Assembly: GCF_008831285.2 (NCBI RefSeq)
Contig: NW_022205070.1
Span: 17,501 to 57,347 of the forward strand
DNA: 39,847 nt
Source: Nymphaea colorata
Lineage: Eukaryota > Streptophyta > Magnoliopsida > Nymphaeales > Nymphaeaceae
Direction: 5' to 3'
Shown here: positions 1 to 8,489 of the stretch, piece by piece
Layout of the letters: every line of letters starts with the position of its first letter
Position numbering within the stretch: position 1 is the stretch's first letter
Translations under genes and position numbers: made by a program
Notes under the pieces: generated by a model
Database searches by the model: none
What the model was told of the DNA's origin: nothing
The model's input: the letters and a program-made list of their open reading frames with translations, nothing else

Positions 1-174
1 CTATCTCCCAAGTAAGTAGGAGAGAGGCTAGGGATTCGGTGAGGTGTCTAGGTGAGGTGGCTGGTGGGTTGCTGAGGTGTGTGGCTGGGAGAGTTCCTAG
101 CTAAAGTGGAGGATAGGTGGCAGGTACGTAGAGGCTATCTCCTAGATGTTAGGAGAGAGGATAGGAAAGGTGGT

Positions 175-285
175 GAGGTGTCTAGCTAGGTGGCGCAACA
201 AATGTGGGGAGATTGACTTGAGTGATGAGGTGTCTAGCTAGGTGGCACAACAAATGTGGGGAGATGGACTTGGGTGATGAGGTGG
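175..285. repeat. 52-bp tandem duplication inside E1 LTR
   Basis: Two 52-bp units (175-226 and 227-278), each starting GAGGTGTCTAGCTAGGTGGC, are followed by a partial third unit GAGGTGG (279-285). The units differ at a few bases. The same array lies in the other LTR at 6983-7093, so the duplication predates insertion of this copy. Confidence 0.9.
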
Positions 286-1581
286 AGGGCGAGCTGGAGG
301 GGAGAGACTTCTAAAATCTTCTAGAAAGGACACTTGGCTGGAGGAGAAAGAGCTAGATCCTACACTATTGGAGATCAATCCTAGCTACTCAATCTTCCCC
401 TTGATCTTCTCACCAAATGGTGGGTGATCCACCAAATGTGGAAAAGAGAGTGGAGGGGGATGACGATCTGGCTTCTCTCTCTTTCAAGCTACCTTCTAAG
501 TCAACAGGATTCTGCCACGTGTCAAGATGAGAGGTCAAAATTAAACAAGAGAAGACACTCACCAAATTGGAAAATCGGCTAGGGTTTCCCAAGCTCGCCG
601 GCGGTAGGACTTTTCCCCAAATGTTGGCCGGTTTTTCCCAATTCTCACCAAGAACGCCTAAGGCAGCTGTGATCAGCTAAGTACAGCAAGAGTGGACGGA
701 TTTGGCTTGCTGTCCTCTGCCGGAGTTCGCCGGAAAACCCCAAATGTTAACCGGAAATAATGCAGCGGTGGCCGGATGCCCAAATGTATGCCAGAAAATT
801 TCAGAATTCTCGCTAGAATGTAATTTTTCGATTTCTTTCTTGGGCGGATTCTCTTCTATTCTTTTCTTCCTTTTCTTTTCTCTTTTCTTTTCGGTTTCAC
901 GCCCTTTTCTTTCTTCTTTTTCTGGTTTTTCTAACGAGATTTTCAGAACCAGGCCATGGCTGATTTTGATATCAATGCCACGGTTCAAACTATGTATTTG
1001 GAGCTCGAAATCAAGGGAATCTACGAAATTAACTAAGGGGAACGTGGGTGACTCGTAAGGAGCACTTTAAAATCAATTTCCACAGTGGAAAGGGGAAGAA
1101 CACTGGCTGGAATACCAGCAAACTCCTCCCTTCTAAGCAGAACTCGATTCCAAAGTACAACAACGGCGTTGCACCCCCTTTCTTCCTCGTTAAGGTCGCT
1201 TACCTCTTGGATTCGATGGTGGATGACTGTCTTCTTCCTCTAGTCGCCTAGATTGAAGAAGACCTTCCCTGCTGGAGCCGTGGCCTCTAACCTCGCTGGT
1301 GGAAGAGCTTGGCTGCACTGTGGCTCCTTGGATCGAAGTGGGGAAAACCGGGAGGAAGAGCTGCCTTGCGCCAAAGGTTTGGGAGCTCCTAGCCGATCAA
1401 TCCTTTGGCCGAGTGAAGGAGAAGAAGAAGAGAGATCGAGGAGAAGAAGAAGAAGCCGCGGGATTGAGATCTTGACCTCGGTGTTGCAGCAATGGCTGCT
1501 GCTTTCTGCCTAAGCTACAGAACCAAGGACGAGAGAGGAAGGCATAGAGGAGGAGAAGAATTCGTCTAAGGGAGAGGAGAG

Positions 1582-1681
1582 AACTCGAGAGGAGGAGAGA
1601 GAGCCGGATTTCACTAATGAATCAAATTTCCTTCCAATGCATAATCATTCCCCCAAAACAAAGGAGTACAATGTATTAATA
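1582..1681 (-). promoter_or_regulatory. Candidate core promoter of E1 3' LTR
   Basis: On the coding strand a TATA-like TATTAATA (1674-1681) lies upstream of a pyrimidine-rich stretch around a CTCGAG (about 1580-1605). The same order, TATA-like box then CT-rich patch with CTCGAG, occurs in the E2 and E3 LTRs, which supports a shared promoter. The E1 box is not a canonical TATATA. The identical copy in the 5' LTR is at 8390-8489. Confidence 0.45.
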
Positions 1682-2113
1682 GTGCTGAATCAAAAGTGGA
1701 TCTAAACATGTGATCCAACCCTCAAAAACGGAATCCAAAACGGAATTGAATCCAAAGCAAATGCGCACACTAAAACTTAACTAAAAACGCATAAAACACT
1801 CTCGAGACTTAAAGTCTTATTCCTAGAGCCGGTCCTCCTCTAGCCCGCGTGTGCTTGGACTCGACTTGGACCACGAATTGCCTAGGCTCGCCCTAGGCTG
1901 ACCCTAAGTGACAGGGTTTAGCGAAGACCTAGGCTGGACTAGACCGGACTTGGACTCAACCCACCGCCTTGGTATTCAAGAGCCTTGCTTAGAGTCGTTG
2001 CCTCTCCTCCCGCTCCTCCCTCGGCTTCGATTCTAAGCTGACCATGATCAGTTTGTAAGGTCTGCACCTGCTGTACTGCGTCTCCTATTCCTCCTTCTTG
2101 ACCCGTTCTTGGG

Positions 2114-4732
2114 TCAACACGGCCAAGAAGGGCCTGATTCCTCATGAAGGGCAGCCTTGCTTCGCCCGCTTTGGCTGCTCTTAACCTCATTAGTGGCTGC
2201 TCTCGGCCAAGTCGAAGGTTGACCCGTATCAGATCCACCCTCCTGAAATGGAGCTTGTCCCCAAGCTCTTAACGAAGATTTCTTTTGGTGAACCTGCTCA
2301 CAGCCACTCTCTTCCTTCCGTTTCCTCTTTGGTCCATAGTCTCTAGGTAGCACCTTTAAGGAGTTTCTCAAGTAGACAAAACACCTTCTCGGGCCTCTAG
2401 AGTAAACCTTGGTAATCACCCGAGTCATTTCATTACTTCGATTCATTCGGCTGAGTCGCGATTGCCCTGGACCATAGTCACGAGGCAGGTGCCCGATATA
2501 TATACCATGCTGCCCTTGCAGCTGTTTGCTCTTTTCTGTGCCCTCAAACTGTGGGGTGACCTTGCCACGATCGTGGGCTTGCCACAGCCTGCGGCCCGTT
2601 CGTGGAGCTTGTTGCTCCACTATGCTCAGTGCTCGTTCTTTATCCTTTGCTATAGCCCGAGGTGCCATTACTGTGTTTCTTCCTTCAGAGTCTTGGGCTA
2701 AGGGTGACTCTGTCGTGCATGTTCCAAGTTGGCTGAAAGGATTCCACAACTCTCGGCTGCAATTTGGAGAGTCTGGAAACTGATAAGCTCTCCATCGCTC
2801 TGGGTAAAGCTTTTCAATGTAGTGCCCCAGAGTCGTTTTGTTGAATGGGTGATGACCACCCTCCTTAGGATGTATCTGACTTTGGGGAGAGACTAAGGCG
2901 GCCCGTGAGTACCCTTCGACTTTGCATTGTTCTGAATGTGCACTAAGGGTTACTCGATCTACCTCGTTGTAGTGGTTTTTCTCTGGGTTGATATTCGGGT
3001 AGATGCCTGTACTATCAAGCTGGTTCTCTGAGCTGCTCATGTCATCACTTTCTGACTCGGGGAGGATTCCATCTGATGTGGCCAAAATTTCTTCCTCTAA
3101 CAATTCCTGGATAGTGGGCGGCTTAGTTCTTTGCCCGAGTCCAGGTTTGCTAGGGCTCTTCTTTTGCCTTTGGTAAGTGGCGACCTCTTCAGATTTTGTT
3201 CGGATCATCCCACAAACTTGGCTCTCTTGTGGTTGTCGTGGAATTTCATTCACTAATACTTGGGTCGCCCATTGTTGGAGCTTCGTTCGTGCCTTTGGAC
3301 AAGAAGACTTTGAGAGATTCAAATTCATACCACCCTCCTGAGAGTCTATGTTATCTTGGGCAGGAAGAGGAGGTGGTTGCATACTCTTGTCCTTGGTGGG
3401 ATGCCCTACTTCTTCCATTTCCATGGGGGCATCTCCGGAGTTGGATCCTATGCTCTCATTGTCAAGGGGCCCGTTTCCATCTAGAATGAGTTCTTCCTGT
3501 AATTGGTACCTGACTAATTCCATTGTATCATTAGGAAGTATGTGCTCAAGGGGTTCAAGCTCATAAGGTTCTTCTTCTTTTTCTCTTGTGGGTGGAGCTT
3601 GACACCTTAAAGACTCATCCTGTTTTTGGCCCGGTATGGATGTCGAACTGGATCCCTGCATTTCATTCTTAAGCTGATCTTCTTGTGATACTAACTGGAT
3701 CACACTAGGTGCGGGTTCCTCACTTAGATCGAAATCCTGACATAGGAGATCAATCTCGTCCAAAATTTCCTGGGTGGTCCATGATGCGATTGTCTCAACA
3801 TCCTTGGTATTATGCACCGCCTTACCAAGAGGTAATGTGTCGAGATTGTCTTTGCTTTCACACCCCTTTGATAGATCTCGACTCATTGCTTCAGCATCCA
3901 CTTTGGGCTTTGTCGTGCCCTCCCTCTCAACCTTTTCTTCTGCTGGCTTTGGTTGGATGCCTGGTTTAGTCTCTTTTGGATGGGCTATGACCTTATAAGT
4001 AGAAATGGCATTCTGTGTAGTCATAGTTTGCGTTTCTCCTTGAAGAGGTCCGGGCTTGGGAAGGAGACCTTTATTTGAATAGATCCTCCTATAAGTTTGA
4101 GCATTGCCCGTTTTTCGTGGAAGAGGTTGCGGCTTTACATGATTTCCTCTTTCATTAGTAGGGGTCAAGGCTTTCAACATTTCCTTGATTTCCTTGAGTG
4201 TTTGATCATACTTCTCCCACTCGTGACTCGTATGATGCATTTCTTTCTCTTTGGTTGAGTCTTTCTCAAGAGGTGGTGTCCCTACTATGTGAGGAATGGT
4301 ACGTGCTTCACTAGGCTCCATGTGAGGCTCTCTTTGCTCTGTGGCCACGTAAGAGGTTCTTTCTGTCAACTCGAAATAATGGTCCATAGATCCTACTTTG
4401 ATGACTTCACCTGGATAGATTTGCACCCAACGTTGAAATATCTCCCCATGACCAACAACACTAAGTCTACCCGTGTCTGTGTCATTGATGATCCAGATGT
4501 TACGAGCAACGTTATCGATTGCCAATTGAAAATGGCACCCTTGTACACTAGGGTGTTGTATAACCCAATCGCAGTAGGGCGAGCTACCAGCCTTGATGTA
4601 TATATATCTTGGCCCTTGGTTCCAAGTCTCCCCTCGGACTAACCAAAGCCTCCCTATGTACTTCCCATTCTCGTAGGCGCTTAGAAACAGGTCCATTTTG
4701 GATCCTTCCAAACGGGCACCTATATCCGTCAT
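2114..4732 (-). CDS. E1 internal ORF: FHA-like N-terminus, acidic linker, Pol-like C-terminal tail (872 aa)
   Basis: Uninterrupted 872-residue protein; an in-frame TAG directly precedes the ATG, so the start is well defined. Residues ~23-123 fit a forkhead-associated (FHA) beta-sandwich: a GSSPYCD turn (49-55), PSVQGCH (61-67) where FHA proteins have P-x-V-S-R-x-H, and a closing PGEVIKVG (107-114). The FHA histidine is kept (His67), but the usual Gly-Arg, the Ser of SRxH and the Asn-Gly turn are altered, so phosphothreonine binding may be lost. Residues 160-190 could form a short coiled coil. Residues 319-333, 404-418 and 540-552 are acidic amphipathic stretches in a low-complexity linker. 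A KRKRK stretch (802-806) could be a nuclear localisation signal. Residues ~800-836 resemble the end of the E2/E3 Pol chromodomain region, and the last 39 residues lie in the LTR. Function unknown; the FHA call is from pattern only. Confidence 0.75.
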   Translation of the reverse strand: MTDIGARLEGSKMDLFLSAYENGKYIGRLWLVRGETWNQGPRYIYIKAGSSPYCDWVIQHPSVQGCHFQLAIDNVARNIWIINDTDTGRLSVVGHGEIFQRWVQIYPGEVIKVGSMDHYFELTERTSYVATEQREPHMEPSEARTIPHIVGTPPLEKDSTKEKEMHHTSHEWEKYDQTLKEIKEMLKALTPTNERGNHVKPQPLPRKTGNAQTYRRIYSNKGLLPKPGPLQGETQTMTTQNAISTYKVIAHPKETKPGIQPKPAEEKVEREGTTKPKVDAEAMSRDLSKGCESKDNLDTLPLGKAVHNTKDVETIASWTTQEILDEIDLLCQDFDLSEEPAPSVIQLVSQEDQLKNEMQGSSSTSIPGQKQDESLRCQAPPTREKEEEPYELEPLEHILPNDTMELVRYQLQEELILDGNGPLDNESIGSNSGDAPMEMEEVGHPTKDKSMQPPPLPAQDNIDSQEGGMNLNLSKSSCPKARTKLQQWATQVLVNEIPRQPQESQVCGMIRTKSEEVATYQRQKKSPSKPGLGQRTKPPTIQELLEEEILATSDGILPESESDDMSSSENQLDSTGIYPNINPEKNHYNEVDRVTLSAHSEQCKVEGYSRAALVSPQSQIHPKEGGHHPFNKTTLGHYIEKLYPERWRAYQFPDSPNCSRELWNPFSQLGTCTTESPLAQDSEGRNTVMAPRAIAKDKERALSIVEQQAPRTGRRLWQAHDRGKVTPQFEGTEKSKQLQGQHGIYIGHLPRDYGPGQSRLSRMNRSNEMTRVITKVYSRGPRRCFVYLRNSLKVLPRDYGPKRKRKEESGCEQVHQKKSSLRAWGQAPFQEGGSDTGQPSTWPRAATNEVKSSQSGRSKAALHEESGPSWPC
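2232..2244 (-). other. E1 polypurine tract
   Basis: On the coding strand AGGAGGGTGGATC immediately precedes the LTR start TGATACGG. It matches the E2/E3 tract AGGGAGGGGGAATC in position and in the upstream GGACAAGC sequence. It is the expected primer for plus-strand DNA synthesis and lies inside the E1 reading frame. Confidence 0.8.
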
Positions 4733-4796
4733 CTATTCTAGCAAGCAAACTGCCAAAACAAATCGTATGCTACTGCTGAAACCAAACACACTGACA

Positions 4797-4811
4797 CACT
4801 GCCACTCTTAA
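4797..4811 (-). promoter_or_regulatory. Conserved pre-ATG leader motif (E1)
   Basis: The plus-strand CACTGCCACTCTTAA (TTAAGAGTGGCAGTG in the RNA) lies 65 nt upstream of the start codon. The same motif occurs upstream of gag in E2 (about 18535-18549, one or two changes) and E3 (35493-35507, identical). Its role is unknown; it may belong to the leader RNA structure. Confidence 0.6.
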
Positions 4812-4926
4812 AGAAAAAATCCTATGCTGCGAAGAACCTGCTGTAAACAACTTTTCTGCCCGTTGTCTATCAGCCCACACTTCTGCCTTGTGTGCGCTAC
4901 GGGAGGAGGAAACAAGTTCCGCCTGT

Positions 4927-5069
4927 CACCGCGCCCTCCTGGCGCCTCGGTGGCTAACTCTCGCTCTCAGCCGGGCCCAAGAGTGGGGCCTAAACTGTCG
5001 CGTCCGCCTGACGCCTCGACAGCGCACCTCGAGCTCAAGCACCCTAGGGTAGTGCGATGTGCACACCCT
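4927..5069 (-). promoter_or_regulatory. E1 leader RNA hairpin block (three hairpins)
   Basis: Hairpin 1 (4927-4952): lower stem CACCG/CGGTG, AGG bulge, upper stem CGCC/GGCG, loop AGGAG in RNA sense. Hairpin 2 (4995-5022): lower stem CTGTCG/CGACAG, AGG bulge, upper stem GACG/CGTC pairing, loop AGGCG. Hairpin 3 (5046-5069): AGGGT/ACCCT and GTGC/GCAC stems around a five-base loop. The same three hairpins, in the same order and distance from the start codon, occur in E2 and E3 with different stem sequences that still pair. This supports a functional RNA structure; a packaging or dimerisation signal is inference. Confidence 0.75.
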
Positions 5070-5570
5070 TAGTCCAGACTGTTTTTAGGAAGTCCCAGGA
5101 CTTACGCACAGAAATGTCAAAGGGTGGAGTTTTGACTTCAAATTTTGTCAGCACTCAGAGGATATAGTTATCTGACTATGCTGAAAATTTCAGCTCGTTT
5201 CGACCTCGGGAAGTCACTGAAACTATGTAATCTTCAGGCTGAACTGCTCTCGCGGACAGGTTCTGTCCGTTCAGGCTTTTAGCACGTTGTAAAGCCAAAA
5301 ACGTCTGCTTAAGGGCCGAATCTCTTCTGGAGCCCTAAACAACTTTTGTAGCCCATATGATTACGAGTCTGTCCACCAAATTTGAGGCAATTCCGACTTT
5401 GTTTGCCCCCTGAAAACGCTGATACACTGTCGATAACTGTTACACACCAGGAATCCGCAGTTCGCCTATTTCTGAAAACCAAATCCTGAAAACTGCTGGA
5501 AACAAAAGCTGACTAATCTGTCTTCTACTGCCTTCAAGAGGTTACTGCTTGCTTCCTGCTGCTCCAAGGA

Positions 5571-5583
5571 GGCTCTGATACCA
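5571..5583 (-). other. E1 primer binding site (tRNA-iMet type)
   Basis: On the coding strand TGGTATCAGAGCC follows the LTR end CCTACCA after a 3-nt spacer ATT. This is the standard plant site complementary to the 3' end of initiator-methionine tRNA, and it fixes the 5' LTR boundary at 5587. Confidence 0.92.
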
Positions 5584-5697
5584 AATTGGTAGGGTCTTGC
5601 CCGTGGCCGACCAAAGTCTGAAGCCGACGGCCGTGCCTACCCCCAAGATCACCTTGGACCAACCAGAAGACTTCCTAGACAAATTAAAACAAAGACA

Positions 5698-5744
5698 CTA
5701 CCCAGTCGGACAGGACCCCGACTTAGAAAATCCCGGATAGGTAG
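5698..5744 (-). promoter_or_regulatory. U5 stem-loop (E1)
   Basis: Outer stem CTACC (5698-5702)/GGTAG (5740-5744) encloses inner stem GTCGG (5705-5709)/CCGAC (5718-5722) with loop ACAGGACC on the plus strand. E2 has inner stem GCCGG/CCGGC around the same loop and the same outer stem, a compensating change. It lies about 115 nt upstream of the primer site in the RNA. Confidence 0.6.
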
Positions 5745-6982
5745 CGGAATACAAGAGAGGCTATACCCAAACCCAAGCAAAACCTACTACACAAATCTAA
5801 GAGATGTGAGGCTAATACAAGCGGAAGCGATACATTTGTTAAAAATCACTCAAACTCACTCAAGCAAACCATGCAAACCACGCCTAAACGCACAAACCAC
5901 ACCCACCCGTAGGAGGCTAGTGCTGGCACGAGGTCGTGTCCTTGGCGCAGTGCCGTGGAGGTCCCTCTATGCACAACTACGACCTCACGGTCGGGCTGAA
6001 AGCAAAATGCAGAAATAAGTGCTACCTCCCGCGTGTCTAAAGAGAGGAGTAGAGTGTACCGGCCAAGGCTAGCTTGGCTAAGCAGTCAAAAGCCTCGAGG
6101 TGAGATTCCACACTCGAGGACTATCAGCAACACGAAAGAACGGGGCTGATGCAGAGCTGAACTCCAAAAGGAAGAGGCCGGGCGTGAAGACAAGCCACTC
6201 CAAGAGACGCGTGAAGTAGGATCACCCCGCCGGAATCGCCTAGGAGCACTTCAACGCCTTGCTGGATGTCTGGGGGACCTTCTGGAATCCACGCCGGAGA
6301 GTCACCGGAAAAAGAGCAGAGGTGACCGGAGGTGGCCGGAGGTCGCCGGAATATGCTGGATCAAGGCCCGCCGGTTCCAAAGACTTCAAGGATGCGGCTA
6401 GCAATGCCGCGGTCTTCCTTGGCGCTAAGGTTGAAACCAACTAGGCGCGGGACTTGGACTGAGTGGGTTCGGACCAGGTGGGACCAGGTGGGCCCGGGCT
6501 AGGTTCGGCCAATGAGCTGGGTCAATGAAAGGTTAGGCAAGGTGGGTCCTAAGGTTCAAATCCTAGGTTGACCTAGTGAAGGGAAGGGCCTAAATCGTGG
6601 GTTCCTACAAAGTAGCTAGGGTAGGTTTAGGCTGCTCGGTTTGAGGAAATGGGAATGGTAAGGGGGAATGGGGTGCAGTAACTTGAGGTAACTCAAGTGT
6701 GAACTAGGATAAAAACGGATGAGAGAAATTGGGGCTGAGGATTATGGAGGATATTCCCCAAGGGAATCGTTCTCCAAGATGCTAGGCGAGGTGGCACTTC
6801 TAGAAGGGCTATCTCCCAAGTAAGTAGGAGAGAGGCTAGGGATTCGGTGAGGTGTCTAGGTGAGGTGGCTGGTGGGTTGCTGAGGTGTGTGGCTGGGAGA
6901 GTTCCTAGCTAAAGTGGAGGATAGGTGGCAGGTACGTAGAGGCTATCTCCTAGATGTTAGGAGAGAGGATAGGAAAGGTGGT

Positions 6983-7093
6983 GAGGTGTCTAGCTAGGTG
7001 GCGCAACAAATGTGGGGAGATTGACTTGAGTGATGAGGTGTCTAGCTAGGTGGCACAACAAATGTGGGGAGATGGACTTGGGTGATGAGGTGG
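6983..7093. repeat. 52-bp tandem duplication, second LTR copy
   Basis: Two 52-bp units (6983-7034, 7035-7086) and a 7-bp remnant, the exact counterpart of 175-285. Confidence 0.9.
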
Positions 7094-8389
7094 AGGGCGA
7101 GCTGGAGGGGAGAGACTTCTAAAATCTTCTAGAAAGGACACTTGGCTGGAGGAGAAAGAGCTAGATCCTACACTATTGGAGATCAATCCTAGCTACTCAA
7201 TCTTCCCCTTGATCTTCTCACCAAATGGTGGGTGATCCACCAAATGTGGAAAAGAGAGTGGAGGGGGATGACGATCTGGCTTCTCTCTCTTTCAAGCTAC
7301 CTTCTAAGTCAACAGGATTCTGCCACGTGTCAAGATGAGAGGTCAAAATTAAACAAGAGAAGACACTCACCAAATTGGAAAATCGGCTAGGGTTTCCCAA
7401 GCTCGCCGGCGGTAGGACTTTTCCCCAAATGTTGGCCGGTTTTTCCCAATTCTCACCAAGAACGCCTAAGGCAGCTGTGATCAGCTAAGTACAGCAAGAG
7501 TGGACGGATTTGGCTTGCTGTCCTCTGCCGGAGTTCGCCGGAAAACCCCAAATGTTAACCGGAAATAATGCAGCGGTGGCCGGATGCCCAAATGTATGCC
7601 AGAAAATTTCAGAATTCTCGCTAGAATGTAATTTTTCGATTTCTTTCTTGGGCGGATTCTCTTCTATTCTTTTCTTCCTTTTCTTTTCTCTTTTCTTTTC
7701 GGTTTCACGCCCTTTTCTTTCTTGTTTTTCTGGTTTTTCTAACGAGATTTTCAGAACCAGGCCATGGCTGATTTTGATATCAATGCCACGGTTCAAACTA
7801 TGTATTTGGAGCTCGAAATCAAGGGAATCTACGAAATTAACTAAGGGGAACGTGGGTGACTCGTAAGGAGCACTTTAAAATCAATTTCCACAGTGGAAAG
7901 GGGAAGAACACTGGCTGGAATACCAGCAAACTCCTCCCTTCTAAGCAGAACTCGATTCCAAAGTACAACAACGGCGTTGCACCCCCTTTCTTCCTCGTTA
8001 AGGTCGCTTACCTCTTGGATTCGATGGTGGATGACTGTCTTCTTCCTCTAGTCGCCTAGATTGAAGAAGACCTTCCCTGCTGGAGCCGTGGCCTCTAACC
8101 TCGCTGGTGGAAGAGCTTGGCTGCACTGTGGCTCCTTGGATCGAAGTGGGGAAAACCGGGAGGAAGAGCTGCCTTGCGCCAAAGGTTTGGGAGCTCCTAG
8201 CCGATCAATCCTTTGGCCGAGTGAAGGAGAAGAAGAAGAGAGATCGAGGAGAAGAAGAAGAAGCCGCGGGATTGAGATCTTGACCTCGGTGTTGCAGCAA
8301 TGGCTGCTGCTTTCTGCCTAAGCTACAGAACCAAGGACGAGAGAGGAAGGCATAGAGGAGGAGAAGAATTCGTCTAAGGGAGAGGAGAG

Positions 8390-8489
8390 AACTCGAGAGG
8401 AGGAGAGAGAGCCGGATTTCACTAATGAATCAAATTTCCTTCCAATGCATAATCATTCCCCCAAAACAAAGGAGTACAATGTATTAATA
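8390..8489 (-). promoter_or_regulatory. Candidate core promoter of E1 5' LTR
   Basis: TATTAATA at 8482-8489, then on the coding strand a CT-rich patch around CTCGAG at about 8388-8413. This is the copy expected to drive E1 transcription. It is followed by nearly 2.8 kb of LTR before the primer site. Confidence 0.45.

Larger units (their letters stand above)
1..2231 (-). repeat. E1 3' LTR (truncated by window start)
   Basis: Direct repeat of 6809-9039. About 1,222 bp of the LTR's 3' (R/U5) portion lie before the window. The only mismatch I found is C at 916 against G at 7724, with no indels. The first 117 bp on the coding strand (2115-2231) also encode the last 39 residues of the E1 protein. 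A CT-rich block around 820-930 and GA-rich blocks around 1420-1460 and 1530-1605 create many spurious lysine/arginine- or phenylalanine-rich ORFs, which I do not treat as genes. Confidence 0.92.
4733..5570 (-). other. E1 untranslated leader
   Basis: The 838 bp between the primer site and the start codon contain no convincing ORF. The part nearest the start codon (4797-5069) holds the conserved motif and three hairpins listed separately. I see no recognisable element in 5076-5570. Confidence 0.7.

Noticed and set aside
175-285. Short tandem repeat considered as a possible CRISPR or satellite array
   Set aside because: Only two units plus a remnant with no spacers; a simple duplication within an LTR.
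677-1513. Lys/Glu/Arg-rich and Phe/Ser-rich ORFs in the E1 LTR, repeated at 7485-8321
   Set aside because: They are produced by CT- and GA-rich tracts; overlapping frames on both strands and no recognisable domain.
2462-4642. Plus-strand ORFs of 72-117 codons opposite the E1 gene
   Set aside because: Antisense shadows of the 872-codon frame with no start context or domain of their own.
5571-5583. Possible tRNA gene at the tRNA-like sequence
   Set aside because: Only the short complement to the tRNA 3' end is present, adjacent to an LTR end; it is a primer site (likewise 19072 and 35975).
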